DNA from: Myxococcota bacterium
GTDB taxonomy: Bacteria > Myxococcota_A > Bradymonadia > UBA7976 > UBA1532
Length of the DNA: 42,507 nt
Reading direction: 5' to 3'
Assembly: GCA_023150895.1 (NCBI GenBank)
Contig: JAKLJY010000064.1
Location: forward strand, 1 to 42,507
A model generated the notes under the pieces. The model did no database searches. It saw only the letters and a list, made by a program, of their open reading frames with translations, and was not told where the DNA came from. Below are positions 14,949-24,167 of the stretch, one piece after another. Every line of letters starts with the position of its first letter. Position 1 is the stretch's first letter. The position numbers and the translations under genes were made by a program.

Positions 14949-17900
14949 TCGCCGTGACGAACGCCCGGAAGCTGCCCGACTGTCCGAGATCCCCCGCGTC
15001 GACGACGAGGGCGTACTCTCCGGGCTCCAGGGTCGCGCGCACGCTGAGGTCGGCCGCGGCGGGGCAGGCGCGTTCGGCGACACAGAGACCGTCGACGAGG
15101 TAGAATCGCGCGTTGAAGCCGTCGGTCTCGACGCGGACCGAGACTTCGGCGCGGGCATTCAGGCGAAAGCGCCAGATCTGGTCCGACGTCCCGAAGCCGG
15201 CGCCGCAGAGGCCGGCGACGTCGTCCATGCGCCCCCGGGTGTCACCCTCGAGGGTCAGGACGTCCCCGGTCGAGAGGAGCGCGGCGGGCGCGTCGCAGGC
15301 GTCCGAGAAACCCGCCGGCGGCGGCGAGACCAGCAGGTTCAGCCGCATCGGGCCCTGCCCCTGCACGGTCACGAAGTACGTCCCGGCGGGCAGGACCTCG
15401 TCGAGGCTCGCCCCGTCGCCGGGACTGCACGCCTGCGCTTCGGCGCTGCCGCAGGTCGACCGGAGACCGAGCAACGCGTCCGCCCCGCCGCCAGTCAGCA
15501 GGAGCGAGACCTGCGAGCGGGTGGCCAGCGAGAACGCATAGAGCCGCGCGCCCGCGTCCGCGGCGAGGCAGGCCCCCTCGAAGGGCGGAACGTTGCCTTC
15601 GGGCACGACGTCGACCGGCCCGTTCGCTTCGAGCACGGTCGGACGTTCGCAGGCCGCCGGGTTCGGCCGGTGGTCGATGCGCGCCCGGCCGGCGTAGTCG
15701 CCCTCGACGGCCACGAAGTAGTCGCCCGCCACGACGTCGAGGGAGACGTCGCCCATCGGCCCCGAGCAGGTCAAAGGCGCGTCGGCACAGTCGCGGTACA
15801 CGAGAACCGCGGCCGCGGGCGTCGAATCGAGCAGGCGCACGGAGAGGCGGCCCGCGCTCGGGACGCGCACCCGGAAGACCCGCTCGCGACCGCCGGCCTG
15901 ATGGCAGGCGGCATCGAAGTCGTCCCGCGCATCGCCGGCGAGCGTCGCGTCGAAATCTGCACCGAGCGGGGCGTTGGCCGCCGCCGCACAGGCATCCGCC
16001 GGCGCCGGATCGCTCTCGATGGTCAGGGCGTAGGCGCCGCCGCCGGCCCCGGCCCCCGGCCCGCCCTCCACCGTGACGAGCGCGGGGCCGTCGACCGTGC
16101 GGGGCAGGGCGGCACCGTCGACGGTCGCCCGCCCGGCGCCTTCGTGACTCAGGCGCAGCCGCCCGGCGACGGGGACGACGTAGTGATCGACGTCGGCACC
16201 ACAGAGCGTCGCGTCGAACCGCCCCAGTCCCAGGCGGCTCGGCAGCGCGGGGGCATCGTTGCGCCAGGGGCGCTCGAAGGCGTCGTCCACGCAGGCGAGC
16301 CCGCCGGTGAGCTCGAGGCTGTACGGACCCTCGGCCCCCGGCGGTGCGCTCACGCGCAGCAGGTAGCGCCCGGCCGGGGCCGTCACGAAGCTCTCGCCGG
16401 GCACGCCGGTGTTCTCGTCGACGGGCACGCCGAAGCCGCCACCGATGGGGTAGATTGCCAAGACCAGGGGGCGGCGGTCGGCGGCGAATCGGGCCGTCGC
16501 CCGCAGGCCCATGTCATCGCCGACGAGGTACCAGTCGTCCCGGCCCGCGCAGGCCATGCGGCGCGTGTGGACGGCCGCGTCGAGCGCCACGGCGAAGTCG
16601 GGGGCGTGGTTGGGGGCGAGGTCGTCGTCGACGCAGGCCGCGCCCTCGCACGTACCGAACGGGCCGCAGACGCGCCCGGGGAGGCAGTCGACGTCGAGCG
16701 CGCAGCCCGCCGGCTCGGCGCAGAACCCGGCGACGCATGCGCGCCCGGCCCCGCAGTCCGCGTCGGCGTCACAGAGGCCACAGGTGCCCTCGGCGCCGCA
16801 GACCCAGCCCGCGGGACAGACGCCCGCTGCGCAGCGCCCCGGCTGCGTGCAAACGGTCGTTTCGCACGCCCAGCCGGCCGGGCAGGCACACGCACCCGGG
16901 GCGTCGGCGGCGCAGTCGCCGTCGACGCAGACCCCGCCGCCCGCACACTCGACGGAGAGGTGACATTCGATCACCCGGCAGGTGCCCCGCAGACAGCCCT
17001 GCCCGGCCGGGCAGTCGGCGTCGGCCCCGCAGAAGGGCGCCTGACAGTAGCCCTCGAGGCTGCAGAACTCGCCCGCCGGACAGGGGGCCCCACCGGCGCA
17101 GCTCGCGGCACAGATCGCCAGTCGCTGATTGCAGACGCGACCCTCGAGGCAGTCGCGGTCGGCGGCGCAGTCGTCACCCTCCACACAAAGGCCGGCCTCG
17201 CAGCGCAGCGTGCCGGCGCAGGGGCGCGCCGCGTCGCAGCCGTCCCGGCAGAGACCCTCGGGGGTGCAGATCCGGCCGGGGTGGCAGTCGAGCGGCCCGC
17301 GACAGAAGGCGGGCTCGGCGCACCGCCCGTCGACGCAGTCCATCGCGCCGGGACACTGCGCAGCCTCGACACACCCGGCGGTGCAGGCGCCGCCGACACA
17401 GAAACGACCGGGCAGACAGCCCGCGTCGTCCCGGCAGGGGGCGTCTTCCTCGCACAGGCCGGTCGCGCCGTCGCACCGCAGCGCGCCGGGACAGCCGGCG
17501 ACGTCGCAGCGGTCGACACATCGGCCCGCGTCGCAGCGACGCCCGGGCAGGCAGCCCTCGTCGCTGAAACACCCCGGGCCTTCGACGCAGGCGCCGGCGT
17601 CACAGACCAGGGCCCCGGGGCAATCGGCGGCCTCGACGCAGGGCGACTCGCAGGCCCCGCCGACGCAGCGGCGTCCGGCGAAACATCCGTCGTCCGCGTC
17701 ACAGGGGCTCGCCTCGAGGCAGACGCCGGAGGCATCACACGCCTGGTCGCCCGGGCAGCCCGCGCCCCCGCAGTGCGCCTGACAGACCCCGCCGCTGCAC
17801 ACCCGGCCGGCCTGGCAGTCCACGTCCGCCCGACACACCGGCGGCTCGTTGCAGCGGCCGTCGACGCAGGTCTGCGCGCCCGGGCACATGGCGTTCTCGA

Positions 17901-18612
17901 CGCAGGGGGTCAGGCAGATCTGGTCCCGACAGACGCGGCCCTCGAGGCAGTCGACGTCGGCGGAACAGACGGCGGGCTCGGTACACAGGCCCGTGGCCAG
18001 CTCGCAAACCTGGGCGCCCGGGCAGGGTTCGGCGACGCACGTCGCGACGCAGGCGCCCGCTTCGCAGCGCCGACCCTCGCCGCAGGCCGCGTCGTCGCGG
18101 CACGGCCCGCCCTCGACGCAGGCCTGCGTGCCGAGGTCGCAATGGGTGCCGTCGGGGCAGTCGCCGTCGCCGCGGCACATGTCGCGGCACGCACCCTCGA
18201 CGCAGACCCGGGGATCGAGGCAGTCCTCGTGGCCGGCACAGACGTCGGGCTCGACACACGCACCGCTCGCGTCGCAGGTCTGCGCGCCCGGGCAGGTGCA
18301 CCCCGGACCGGCGTCGGGCGCGAGGCCACCGCCGACCGACCCGCCCCCGCCGTTCGCGCCCCCGGTGGATCCGCCGACGGAACCGCCGGCCGATCCGCCG
18401 GACGACCCGCCGGTGCTCTCGCCGCCGGACGCCCCGCCGTTGGCCCCGCCGGTGGACCCCCCGCCGCCGCTCCCACCCCCCGCCGGTGCCTCGGCGTCGA
18501 CGTCGAAGACGTTCGAGCCGCCACCACCACTGCCGCCGCCGCTCCCCCCGCCGCCGCCGCACGCAGCGAGGAGCAGGCCGGCGACCGCGACGCTCGTCCA
18601 ACGGGTGCGCAT
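14944..18612 (-). CDS. Giant Cys-rich lipoprotein with PPC-like C-terminal domains
   Basis: 1222 residues. MRTRW start; lipobox LLAAC with Cys18, then a Gly/Ser-rich flexible stalk to about residue 100. Residues 104-655 consist of roughly twenty short Cys modules of the type C-x5-C-x2-G-x2-C-x3-x-C (for example DCLEGRVCRDQIC). From about 665 to the end are several beta-sandwich units resembling bacterial pre-peptidase C-terminal domains (DDWYLVG, RYLLRVSAPPG, YFVAVEGDY, YFVTVQGQG). Expected on the outer surface as a long disulfide-stiffened stalk with binding domains. Its ATG overlaps the upstream gene's stop as TGATG, so translation is coupled and the two products are probably made in fixed ratio. 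No enzyme domain is seen. Confidence 0.88.
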   Translation of the reverse strand: MRTRWTSVAVAGLLLAACGGGGGSGGGSGGGGSNVFDVDAEAPAGGGSGGGGSTGGANGGASGGESTGGSSGGSAGGSVGGSTGGANGGGGSVGGGLAPDAGPGCTCPGAQTCDASGACVEPDVCAGHEDCLDPRVCVEGACRDMCRGDGDCPDGTHCDLGTQACVEGGPCRDDAACGEGRRCEAGACVATCVAEPCPGAQVCELATGLCTEPAVCSADVDCLEGRVCRDQICLTPCVENAMCPGAQTCVDGRCNEPPVCRADVDCQAGRVCSGGVCQAHCGGAGCPGDQACDASGVCLEASPCDADDGCFAGRRCVGGACESPCVEAADCPGALVCDAGACVEGPGCFSDEGCLPGRRCDAGRCVDRCDVAGCPGALRCDGATGLCEEDAPCRDDAGCLPGRFCVGGACTAGCVEAAQCPGAMDCVDGRCAEPAFCRGPLDCHPGRICTPEGLCRDGCDAARPCAGTLRCEAGLCVEGDDCAADRDCLEGRVCNQRLAICAASCAGGAPCPAGEFCSLEGYCQAPFCGADADCPAGQGCLRGTCRVIECHLSVECAGGGVCVDGDCAADAPGACACPAGWACETTVCTQPGRCAAGVCPAGWVCGAEGTCGLCDADADCGAGRACVAGFCAEPAGCALDVDCLPGRVCGPFGTCEGAACVDDDLAPNHAPDFAVALDAAVHTRRMACAGRDDWYLVGDDMGLRATARFAADRRPLVLAIYPIGGGFGVPVDENTGVPGESFVTAPAGRYLLRVSAPPGAEGPYSLELTGGLACVDDAFERPWRNDAPALPSRLGLGRFDATLCGADVDHYVVPVAGRLRLSHEGAGRATVDGAALPRTVDGPALVTVEGGPGAGAGGGAYALTIESDPAPADACAAAANAPLGADFDATLAGDARDDFDAACHQAGGRERVFRVRVPSAGRLSVRLLDSTPAAAVLVYRDCADAPLTCSGPMGDVSLDVVAGDYFVAVEGDYAGRARIDHRPNPAACERPTVLEANGPVDVVPEGNVPPFEGACLAADAGARLYAFSLATRSQVSLLLTGGGADALLGLRSTCGSAEAQACSPGDGASLDEVLPAGTYFVTVQGQGPMRLNLLVSPPPAGFSDACDAPAALLSTGDVLTLEGDTRGRMDDVAGLCGAGFGTSDQIWRFRLNARAEVSVRVETDGFNARFYLVDGLCVAERACPAAADLSVRATLEPGEYALVVDAGDLGQSGSFRAFVTAN

Positions 18613-21170
18613 CACAGGATCTCCTCGGCGAGCAGGTAGTTGTTGGCGTCGTTGTCCGGCCAGCCGGCCAGACACTCGCTGGTGGTGCCGGGGTCCGGGC
18701 GGATCACCTGCACCTCGAAGGTGTGATTCCCCGCCGCCAGCCCGCGGATAATCCACTGCAGGCGGACCGGGTCGATCTGCCAGCCCGTGCGGGTGCTCGT
18801 ATGGCTGTTCTCCGGTTGCGTGGCGACGGCACCGTCGATGAGCACGCGCCAACGGCAGCCCCACCCGTGTCCGACGCCGTGGTAGCCGAGGTCGTCCTGG
18901 TAGGTGACCCGGACGGTGGTGCCGGCCGAGGCCTTGGCCAGGGAGACGGATCGGCCCCCCAGCGTGGACCACCCGCCCGGCGTGAGGCGCGTGTCCCGGA
19001 AGTCCCGGGAGACCGCCGTCCCCGCCGTCTCGACCTCGTGGACGACAAACGTGTTCGCGACCTCGTTATTGGGCCAACCGGCCAGACACTCACTCGTCGA
19101 GCCGGCGTCCGGGCGCAGCACCTGAATGCGGAACGTGTGGTTGCCCGCCGCGACCCCGTCGAGCAGCCAGCTCAGCTCACGCGGGTAGATGCGCCAGCCG
19201 GAGCCTGGCGTCGTGTGCGAACTCACGGGGCGCCCGACGACGGCGCCGTCCATCGTCAGCCGCCAGCGGCAGCCCCAGCTGTGACCCCCGTTCATGTGAT
19301 AGCCCAGGACGTCCATGAGCCGGACGTCCAGCCGCGTGTTCGCTGCCGCCTTCACGTAGCTGACCTGGCGCCCCGGCAGATCCGTCCAGCCCCCCGGCGT
19401 TTCGCGACGGTCGGGCATCTGCCGGACGATGGCGATGCGGTCGGCCGGAATCTCCTCCGCCGTGAAGAAGTTGTCGGTGTCCCCGCTCGGCCAGCCGGCG
19501 AGGCACTCACTGACGGAGCCGGCGTTCGGCCGGTCGAGCTGCAGGCGGATCGTGTGGGCGCCCGCCGCGATGTTCGGCAGGTACCACGTCATGCTGTACG
19601 GCATGATACGCCATCCCGAGTTGGCCTGCGTGTGCGAGCTGAAGTACGGGGTCGGAACCCCGTCGACGGTCAGGCGCCAGCGGCACCCCCAGCTGTGGCC
19701 GACCATGTGGTAGCCGATGGTGTCGACGTACGTAATCTTCCAGATCGAGCCCGCGTCGACCTTGGTCGTGTTGAAGACGCGCTCCGGCAGGTCCGAGAAC
19801 GACCCGGGCGTGTCGCGGCGGTCGCTGAAGCCGCCGATGAAACCGAGGGCCGCGCGGGCGGCCTGGTTGTCCAGGGTGACCCAGGCCGTGCCGTTGCAGC
19901 CGCGGAACTCGCGGGCGGTGGTGTCGAAGTAGATCTGACCGGTCAGCCCCGCGGCGCAGGCGGCGGGCTGTCCGGCGTTGTTCGTCACGCGAAACGAAAT
20001 GGGACCGCCGACCGTCAGGTCACCGGTGACCGTCAGGTTGCCCGTCAGCGTGCCGTTCTGGTTCGAGCGCAGGAACGCCGAGCTGTCGAGGCCGTCGAGG
20101 CGGTCGGCGTCGACGCCGCTGCCGGCGCCGTCCGCAGTGAGCAGCAGGTCGCGCACCTGCGGGCCGGTGGTGGGGAACTGCGAGCTGTCGAGGCCGTCGA
20201 GGCGGTCGGCGTCGACGCCGGAGCCCGCGCCGTCGGCCTGCAGGAGGCCGTCCCGGATCTGGACCGGCGTGCGGGGGAAGTCGGCGCTGTCGAAGCCGTC
20301 GAGGCGGTCGGCGTCGAGGCCGCTGCCCGCGCCGTCGACCTGGACGATGCGCCCGAGCGTTTCGCCCGGCGTGCGCACGAACGCCGCGCTGTCGAAGCCG
20401 TCGAGCAGGTCGGCGTCGAGGCCGCTGCCGGCGCCGTCGACGGTCAGGATCAGGGCCCGGATGGCGCCGGCGTTGTTGGGCGCGAAGGCCGCCGAGGACT
20501 GCCCGTCGAGCAGGTCCGCGTCGAGACCGCTGCCGGCCCCGTCGACCTGGACGACCTTGGCGAGCACCTGCTGGGGCGTGTCCGGCGCGCCGTTCTGCCC
20601 GGCCTGTCCCGCGGCGCCGGCCGGCCCCTGCGGACCGACGGGCCCCTGCGGGCCGACGGGACCGACGGGACCCTGCGCCCCGGCCGGTCCGGCGGGCCCC
20701 TGTAGCCCGGCGACGTTGCCCACCCAGTTGCCCTGGGCGTTGATCACCTCGCGGCCGTTGACCGTGACCGTCCGTGGGGTGATGTCGCCGATGGCGTTGG
20801 TGGCCACGTCGGCGGCGAAGGCCGCGGGCACCTTGCGCAGGGCCAGGCGGGGCGCGAGCTCGGCCTGCCCGTCGATGGCGATGCCCAGAAAGACCGCCGG
20901 GCGCCGGAAGACCGCGGGATCCAGGGCCACCCGGCTCCCGATCCCGAGGAAGTAGTACCCCTCGGTGAGCGGGGTGTTGGGGTGTTCCTCGTCGAACAAC
21001 ACGTTGCCGCCCTGGACCGCGTCGTACAACCGGAAGCGGATGGCGTGGGCGCCTTGCAGGGGGTTGCCCTGCGCGTCCATCAGGATGCCCTCCTGGGCGA
21101 TTTCGTTGACCAGGGCCTGCGCGGCGGACGGCAGACAGATCACGGCCAACGCGAGTGCGAGCCTGCGCAT
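18612..21170 (-). CDS. Collagen-like surface protein with LDG repeats and three C-terminal repeats
   Basis: 852 residues. Sec signal peptide, cleavage likely after SAAQA (residue 19). Residues about 20-125 match the 'IRFRLYDA...[10 protein letters not shown]' type of bacterial fibre N-terminus. A collagen-like Gly-X-Y stretch (about 157-193, twelve or more triplets, [16 protein letters not shown]) follows, then five approximately 36-residue repeats containing [11 protein letters not shown] (198-365) as found in phage-tail-fibre-like proteins. After a short fibre-tip segment with [12 protein letters not shown], three approximately 130-residue repeats fill 457-852, each with GYHxxGHxWGCRWR, SHT...GW and SECLAGWP. 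The whole is probably a trimeric surface fibre. The start has GGGGGGA ten bases upstream, and the gene is coupled to the Cys-rich lipoprotein gene. Confidence 0.85.
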   Translation of the reverse strand: MRRLALALAVICLPSAAQALVNEIAQEGILMDAQGNPLQGAHAIRFRLYDAVQGGNVLFDEEHPNTPLTEGYYFLGIGSRVALDPAVFRRPAVFLGIAIDGQAELAPRLALRKVPAAFAADVATNAIGDITPRTVTVNGREVINAQGNWVGNVAGLQGPAGPAGAQGPVGPVGPQGPVGPQGPAGAAGQAGQNGAPDTPQQVLAKVVQVDGAGSGLDADLLDGQSSAAFAPNNAGAIRALILTVDGAGSGLDADLLDGFDSAAFVRTPGETLGRIVQVDGAGSGLDADRLDGFDSADFPRTPVQIRDGLLQADGAGSGVDADRLDGLDSSQFPTTGPQVRDLLLTADGAGSGVDADRLDGLDSSAFLRSNQNGTLTGNLTVTGDLTVGGPISFRVTNNAGQPAACAAGLTGQIYFDTTAREFRGCNGTAWVTLDNQAARAALGFIGGFSDRRDTPGSFSDLPERVFNTTKVDAGSIWKITYVDTIGYHMVGHSWGCRWRLTVDGVPTPYFSSHTQANSGWRIMPYSMTWYLPNIAAGAHTIRLQLDRPNAGSVSECLAGWPSGDTDNFFTAEEIPADRIAIVRQMPDRRETPGGWTDLPGRQVSYVKAAANTRLDVRLMDVLGYHMNGGHSWGCRWRLTMDGAVVGRPVSSHTTPGSGWRIYPRELSWLLDGVAAGNHTFRIQVLRPDAGSTSECLAGWPNNEVANTFVVHEVETAGTAVSRDFRDTRLTPGGWSTLGGRSVSLAKASAGTTVRVTYQDDLGYHGVGHGWGCRWRVLIDGAVATQPENSHTSTRTGWQIDPVRLQWIIRGLAAGNHTFEVQVIRPDPGTTSECLAGWPDNDANNYLLAEEIL
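20070..20560 (-). repeat. Five tandem LDG-repeat units
   Basis: Within the collagen-like gene, five copies of an approximately 105-108-base unit encode [20 protein letters not shown]-type repeats. The copies differ by a few substitutions each and are best read as protein repeats. Confidence 0.8.
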
Positions 21171-21216
21171 TGTCAATTCCCCCCATGGCACCCCGCGGGA
21201 CGCGAGGCGTGACCGT

Positions 21217-21245
21217 AGCATCACAATTCTACAGGGATGTTGCAA
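21217..21245 (-). promoter_or_regulatory. Promoter of the collagen-like/Cys-rich gene pair
   Basis: On the minus strand TTGCAA (complement of 21240-21245), 17 bp, GATGCT (complement of 21217-21222). It overlaps the 3' end of the upstream methyltransferase gene. A TAGAAT at 21226-21231 is an alternative -10 without a good -35. Confidence 0.45.
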
Positions 21246-22005
21246 CTCGGCGCGCGACGAAGAAGCCGTAGGCGTAGGCAGAGCCGTGTCGGCGGTGTTG
21301 CTCGGGTTCGCGTGCGAGTACGTCGAGCGCGGCCAACGAAGCGGGATCGCGGGCGTGGTGCGCGCGGAGGTCGGCGAGGCGGGCCTCCATGGGGGTGTAG
21401 AAGTCGGTCAACCAGGCGGCGTCCGGGAGCAGGAACCGGTCGACCACGGTGAAGCCGGCGCCCGTGACGAGTGCTTCGACGTCCCGGACGCGGCCCATCG
21501 CCGGGTAGTCGGCGAAAAGGGCGCGGGCCTCGGGCGGGGGATCGGGCACCCGCCAGACGGCCTCCGTGAAGGCGAGGAACCCGCCCGGCCGAAGCAGGGA
21601 CGCGATGATCGGGAGCGCCTGCGGGAGCCCGACCGAATAGAGCGCACCCTCGGACCACACCAGATCGAAGGCGCTGGCCGGCAGCCCGAGCCGAGCGATG
21701 TCGCCGACGACGGGGGCAACGCGGGGGCCCAGGCCGGCTTCGGCGAGGCGTCGCCGCAGCGTCGCGACGTTCGGCGCGTGGCGGTCGACGGCGACGATCC
21801 GCCCGGGCGTCAGGGCGGCGAGGTGCAGTGTCTGCGCGCCGGCGCCGCACCCGAGGTCGAGCACCGTCGGCTCGGGTGGCAGGGGGCGGCAGGCGAGGAA
21901 CGCGCGTCGCGTGCTCTCGAAATCGCCCGGTCCCTGGCGGGGCAGGGACTCGAAGAGCTCGTAGAACAGGGTCTCGAGGCGATCGTCCACCGCCGACGCG
22001 GTCAT
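21229..22005 (-). CDS. Class I SAM-dependent methyltransferase
   Basis: 258 residues, cytoplasmic. SAM-binding motif I VLDLGCGAGAQTLHLA (48-63), acidic end of strand 2 VAVDRHA, motif II-like region DLVWSEGALYSVG, and post-motif LLRPGGFLAFTE, the usual order for a Rossmann methyltransferase of the Methyltransf_25/UbiE type. The substrate is not recognisable. Its ATG overlaps the stop of the upstream BatA-like gene by four bases (ATGA), so it is the last gene of a coupled operon with two Bat-type proteins; modification of a membrane or lipoprotein-related small molecule is possible but unproven. I start at the ATG in the overlap rather than at an upstream in-frame codon inside the neighbouring gene. 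Confidence 0.88.
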   Translation of the reverse strand: MTASAVDDRLETLFYELFESLPRQGPGDFESTRRAFLACRPLPPEPTVLDLGCGAGAQTLHLAALTPGRIVAVDRHAPNVATLRRRLAEAGLGPRVAPVVGDIARLGLPASAFDLVWSEGALYSVGLPQALPIIASLLRPGGFLAFTEAVWRVPDPPPEARALFADYPAMGRVRDVEALVTGAGFTVVDRFLLPDAAWLTDFYTPMEARLADLRAHHARDPASLAALDVLAREPEQHRRHGSAYAYGFFVARRVATSL

Positions 22006-24164
22006 TGCGCGCCTGCGTTCCCGAGCGCGTCCGCCGACCGGCGGGGGGCGACGACCGTGCGCCGCTGCCACAGCAGCAGCGCCTCGGCCGCGAGCAGGAA
22101 GAAGAGGCCGAGCAGCGCGGCGTGCCAGAGTTCGGTGCGCTTCTGCGGGGCGAGGGCCTCGGCGGCCGCGGCGGCGTTCTGCCGGGCGGCCTCGGGGCGG
22201 CCCTCGCCGGCGCGCAGATCGGCGCCCTTCGGGTCGACCGTGACGGCGAACCCGGGCAGCGTCTCCAGACCGGGCAGGGGCGGATCGGGGCTGACGGCGT
22301 AGAGGCCGAGGGCGGCGGTCTCGGTGAAGCTCCAGGCCTCGCCCGGGGCCAGGGGCCGATCACTGCCGACGAGGCGGCCGTCGGGGGTGCGCACCTGAAC
22401 CCGACCGACCCGGGGGTCCTCGGCGGGCAGGGGGACGGTCGCGCCGACGAGGTGCAGCGGGGCCGCGTCGTTGGCCGCCCGGCTCAGGAAGCGCAGGATC
22501 TGCTGCACCAGCGGGACGAAGTCCGGCCGGATGGGGACGTCGCCCCAGTCGCGGTCGATGGATCCGGTAAAGAGGGCGACCCGGCCCTGATCGACCGTGC
22601 GGGTGAGCAGAAACGGCGCGCCTTCGTCGAGGGCCATGACCACCTCGCCGGCGGCATCCGGGGCGGGGTCGAGCAGCATGTACTTCGCGACGCCGGCCCG
22701 CGCGAGGCTCGACCGGGCCGGATCGGGGAAGACGCGCAACACGGGGTGCCCGCGCTCGAACTGCGTCAGTGTCGCGAGGCGGCGGTCCCGACCCTCGGCG
22801 CTCGCGGCGGCGTCCCCGGACTGCCGGGCTTCGCGCAGCGCGCGGGGCAGAAGCGGCCCGATGCGTTCGTTCAGGTGGGCGGGGTCGACCTGATCCCCCA
22901 TCGTGACCCACAGGCCGCCGCCGCCGCGCACGAAGGCGGAGAGGGTGGTGCCGGCCGCGGCGGGCAGGCGGGCGACGTTGGCGAGCAGCACCACATCGGC
23001 GTCGGCGAGGGCCTTGTCGTCGAGGCGGTCCGGCGCGGTGATCGTCAGCGCGACCCGGGCGCCGACCTGCGTACCCGGGCCGACCGCGCGCTCGAGGTAG
23101 AACAGCTCGTCGCGCTGCGGCGTCGGGCGGGGGTCCCCGTTCACCGCCAGCAGGCGCAAGCGCGGGGCGGGGCGCAGCCAGAAGGCCACGCGGTCGTCCG
23201 TCGTCAGGGCGTCGCTCTCGAGCACGACGGCGGCCGGCACGGCGCCCCCGGTCGCTTCGCCCACGTCGGCATTGAACGACTTCACGGCGGACTCGCCCGG
23301 GGCCAGCGTCACGAACCCGCGGACGCGGACCTCGCCGTCGACCTCCAGGTGGATGGGCAGGCGCTCCACGGCCGTCGCCCCGAAGTTGGCCACCCGCGCG
23401 TCCACCCGCCACATGCCCTGCCCGACCTCCGGGGCCGGTCGCAGCGCGACGTCGACGATGGCCCGGTTGTCCAGCGCGGCGCCCCCCGCGGCGTCGACGG
23501 GCAAGAGCGCGATGCCGCTGTTCGGGGGCGGTTGCGGCAAAGGCGCGGCGGCCCCGGCCGGCGTCGTGAGCACCACGACCCGGCGACCCCCCGCGGGGGC
23601 GGCCGTCGAGAGCACCTCGTAGGCCCGCGTGACGGCGTCCGCGAGCGAGCCGTGCGCCTGCGAGAGCGTGGTCTGGTCGAGCGCGGCCCGCACGGCGCCC
23701 AGATCGGCCGTCGGCTCGGCCACGGGGGCCGTCACCTTGGCGCCGGCCACGACCAGCGCGGCCTGCCCGGTGCCGCCGAGGGCGTCGAGCAGCCGCCCGC
23801 CCTGCAGCCGCGCCCGGTCGAAGAGGCGCTCACCCTCGAAATCGAAGGCCATGGGCCAGCTCGCGTCGAGGACGAGCACGGTGGTGCCCCCCGACTCGGC
23901 GGCGGCGGCGACCCCTTCGACCTCGCGGCTGAAGTACGGCCGGGCCATCGCGAAGGCCAGCGCGGCCAAGAGCAGGCTGCGCACGAGCATGAGCAGGAGC
24001 TGCTTGATGCGGAACTGCCGGGCCGTCTTCTTGTTTGCCCGGCGGATGAGCTCCAGCGCGGGGAACTCGACGCGGACGGCCCGGCGCCGGTGGATGAGGT
24101 GGATGATGGGCGGGATGAGCGCGGCGAGCAGGCCGACGAGCAGCGCGGGCGAGAGAAACCCCAT
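22002..24164 (-). CDS. BatA-like membrane protein with degenerate VWA domain
   Basis: 720 residues. The N-terminus is the BatA signature: a helix (4-24), LIHRRRAVRVEFPALELI, and a second helix (57-75). A von Willebrand factor A-like domain follows, but its metal site reads DASWP (100-104), losing the second Ser of DxSxS. A central region (about 330-560) has the GGGGLWVTMGDQV and ALFTGSIDRDWGDVP motifs of the glutamine-amidotransferase-like domain common in this family, and a C-terminal helix lies near 683-702. Such proteins accompany MoxR ATPases and DUF58 proteins in envelope-stress or aerotolerance (Bat) loci; the biochemical role is not established. It begins three bases after the DUF58 gene ends and overlaps the methyltransferase gene. 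Confidence 0.85.
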   Translation of the reverse strand: MGFLSPALLVGLLAALIPPIIHLIHRRRAVRVEFPALELIRRANKKTARQFRIKQLLLMLVRSLLLAALAFAMARPYFSREVEGVAAAAESGGTTVLVLDASWPMAFDFEGERLFDRARLQGGRLLDALGGTGQAALVVAGAKVTAPVAEPTADLGAVRAALDQTTLSQAHGSLADAVTRAYEVLSTAAPAGGRRVVVLTTPAGAAAPLPQPPPNSGIALLPVDAAGGAALDNRAIVDVALRPAPEVGQGMWRVDARVANFGATAVERLPIHLEVDGEVRVRGFVTLAPGESAVKSFNADVGEATGGAVPAAVVLESDALTTDDRVAFWLRPAPRLRLLAVNGDPRPTPQRDELFYLERAVGPGTQVGARVALTITAPDRLDDKALADADVVLLANVARLPAAAGTTLSAFVRGGGGLWVTMGDQVDPAHLNERIGPLLPRALREARQSGDAAASAEGRDRRLATLTQFERGHPVLRVFPDPARSSLARAGVAKYMLLDPAPDAAGEVVMALDEGAPFLLTRTVDQGRVALFTGSIDRDWGDVPIRPDFVPLVQQILRFLSRAANDAAPLHLVGATVPLPAEDPRVGRVQVRTPDGRLVGSDRPLAPGEAWSFTETAALGLYAVSPDPPLPGLETLPGFAVTVDPKGADLRAGEGRPEAARQNAAAAAEALAPQKRTELWHAALLGLFFLLAAEALLLWQRRTVVAPRRSADALGNAGAQ

Positions 24165-24167
24165 GGC

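Noticed and set aside
14893-18639. Plus-strand 1200-codon frame opposite the Cys-rich lipoprotein gene
   Set aside because: The minus strand shows a lipoprotein signal, regular Cys modules and PPC-like domains; the plus frame is only Arg/Gly/Ala-rich shadow.
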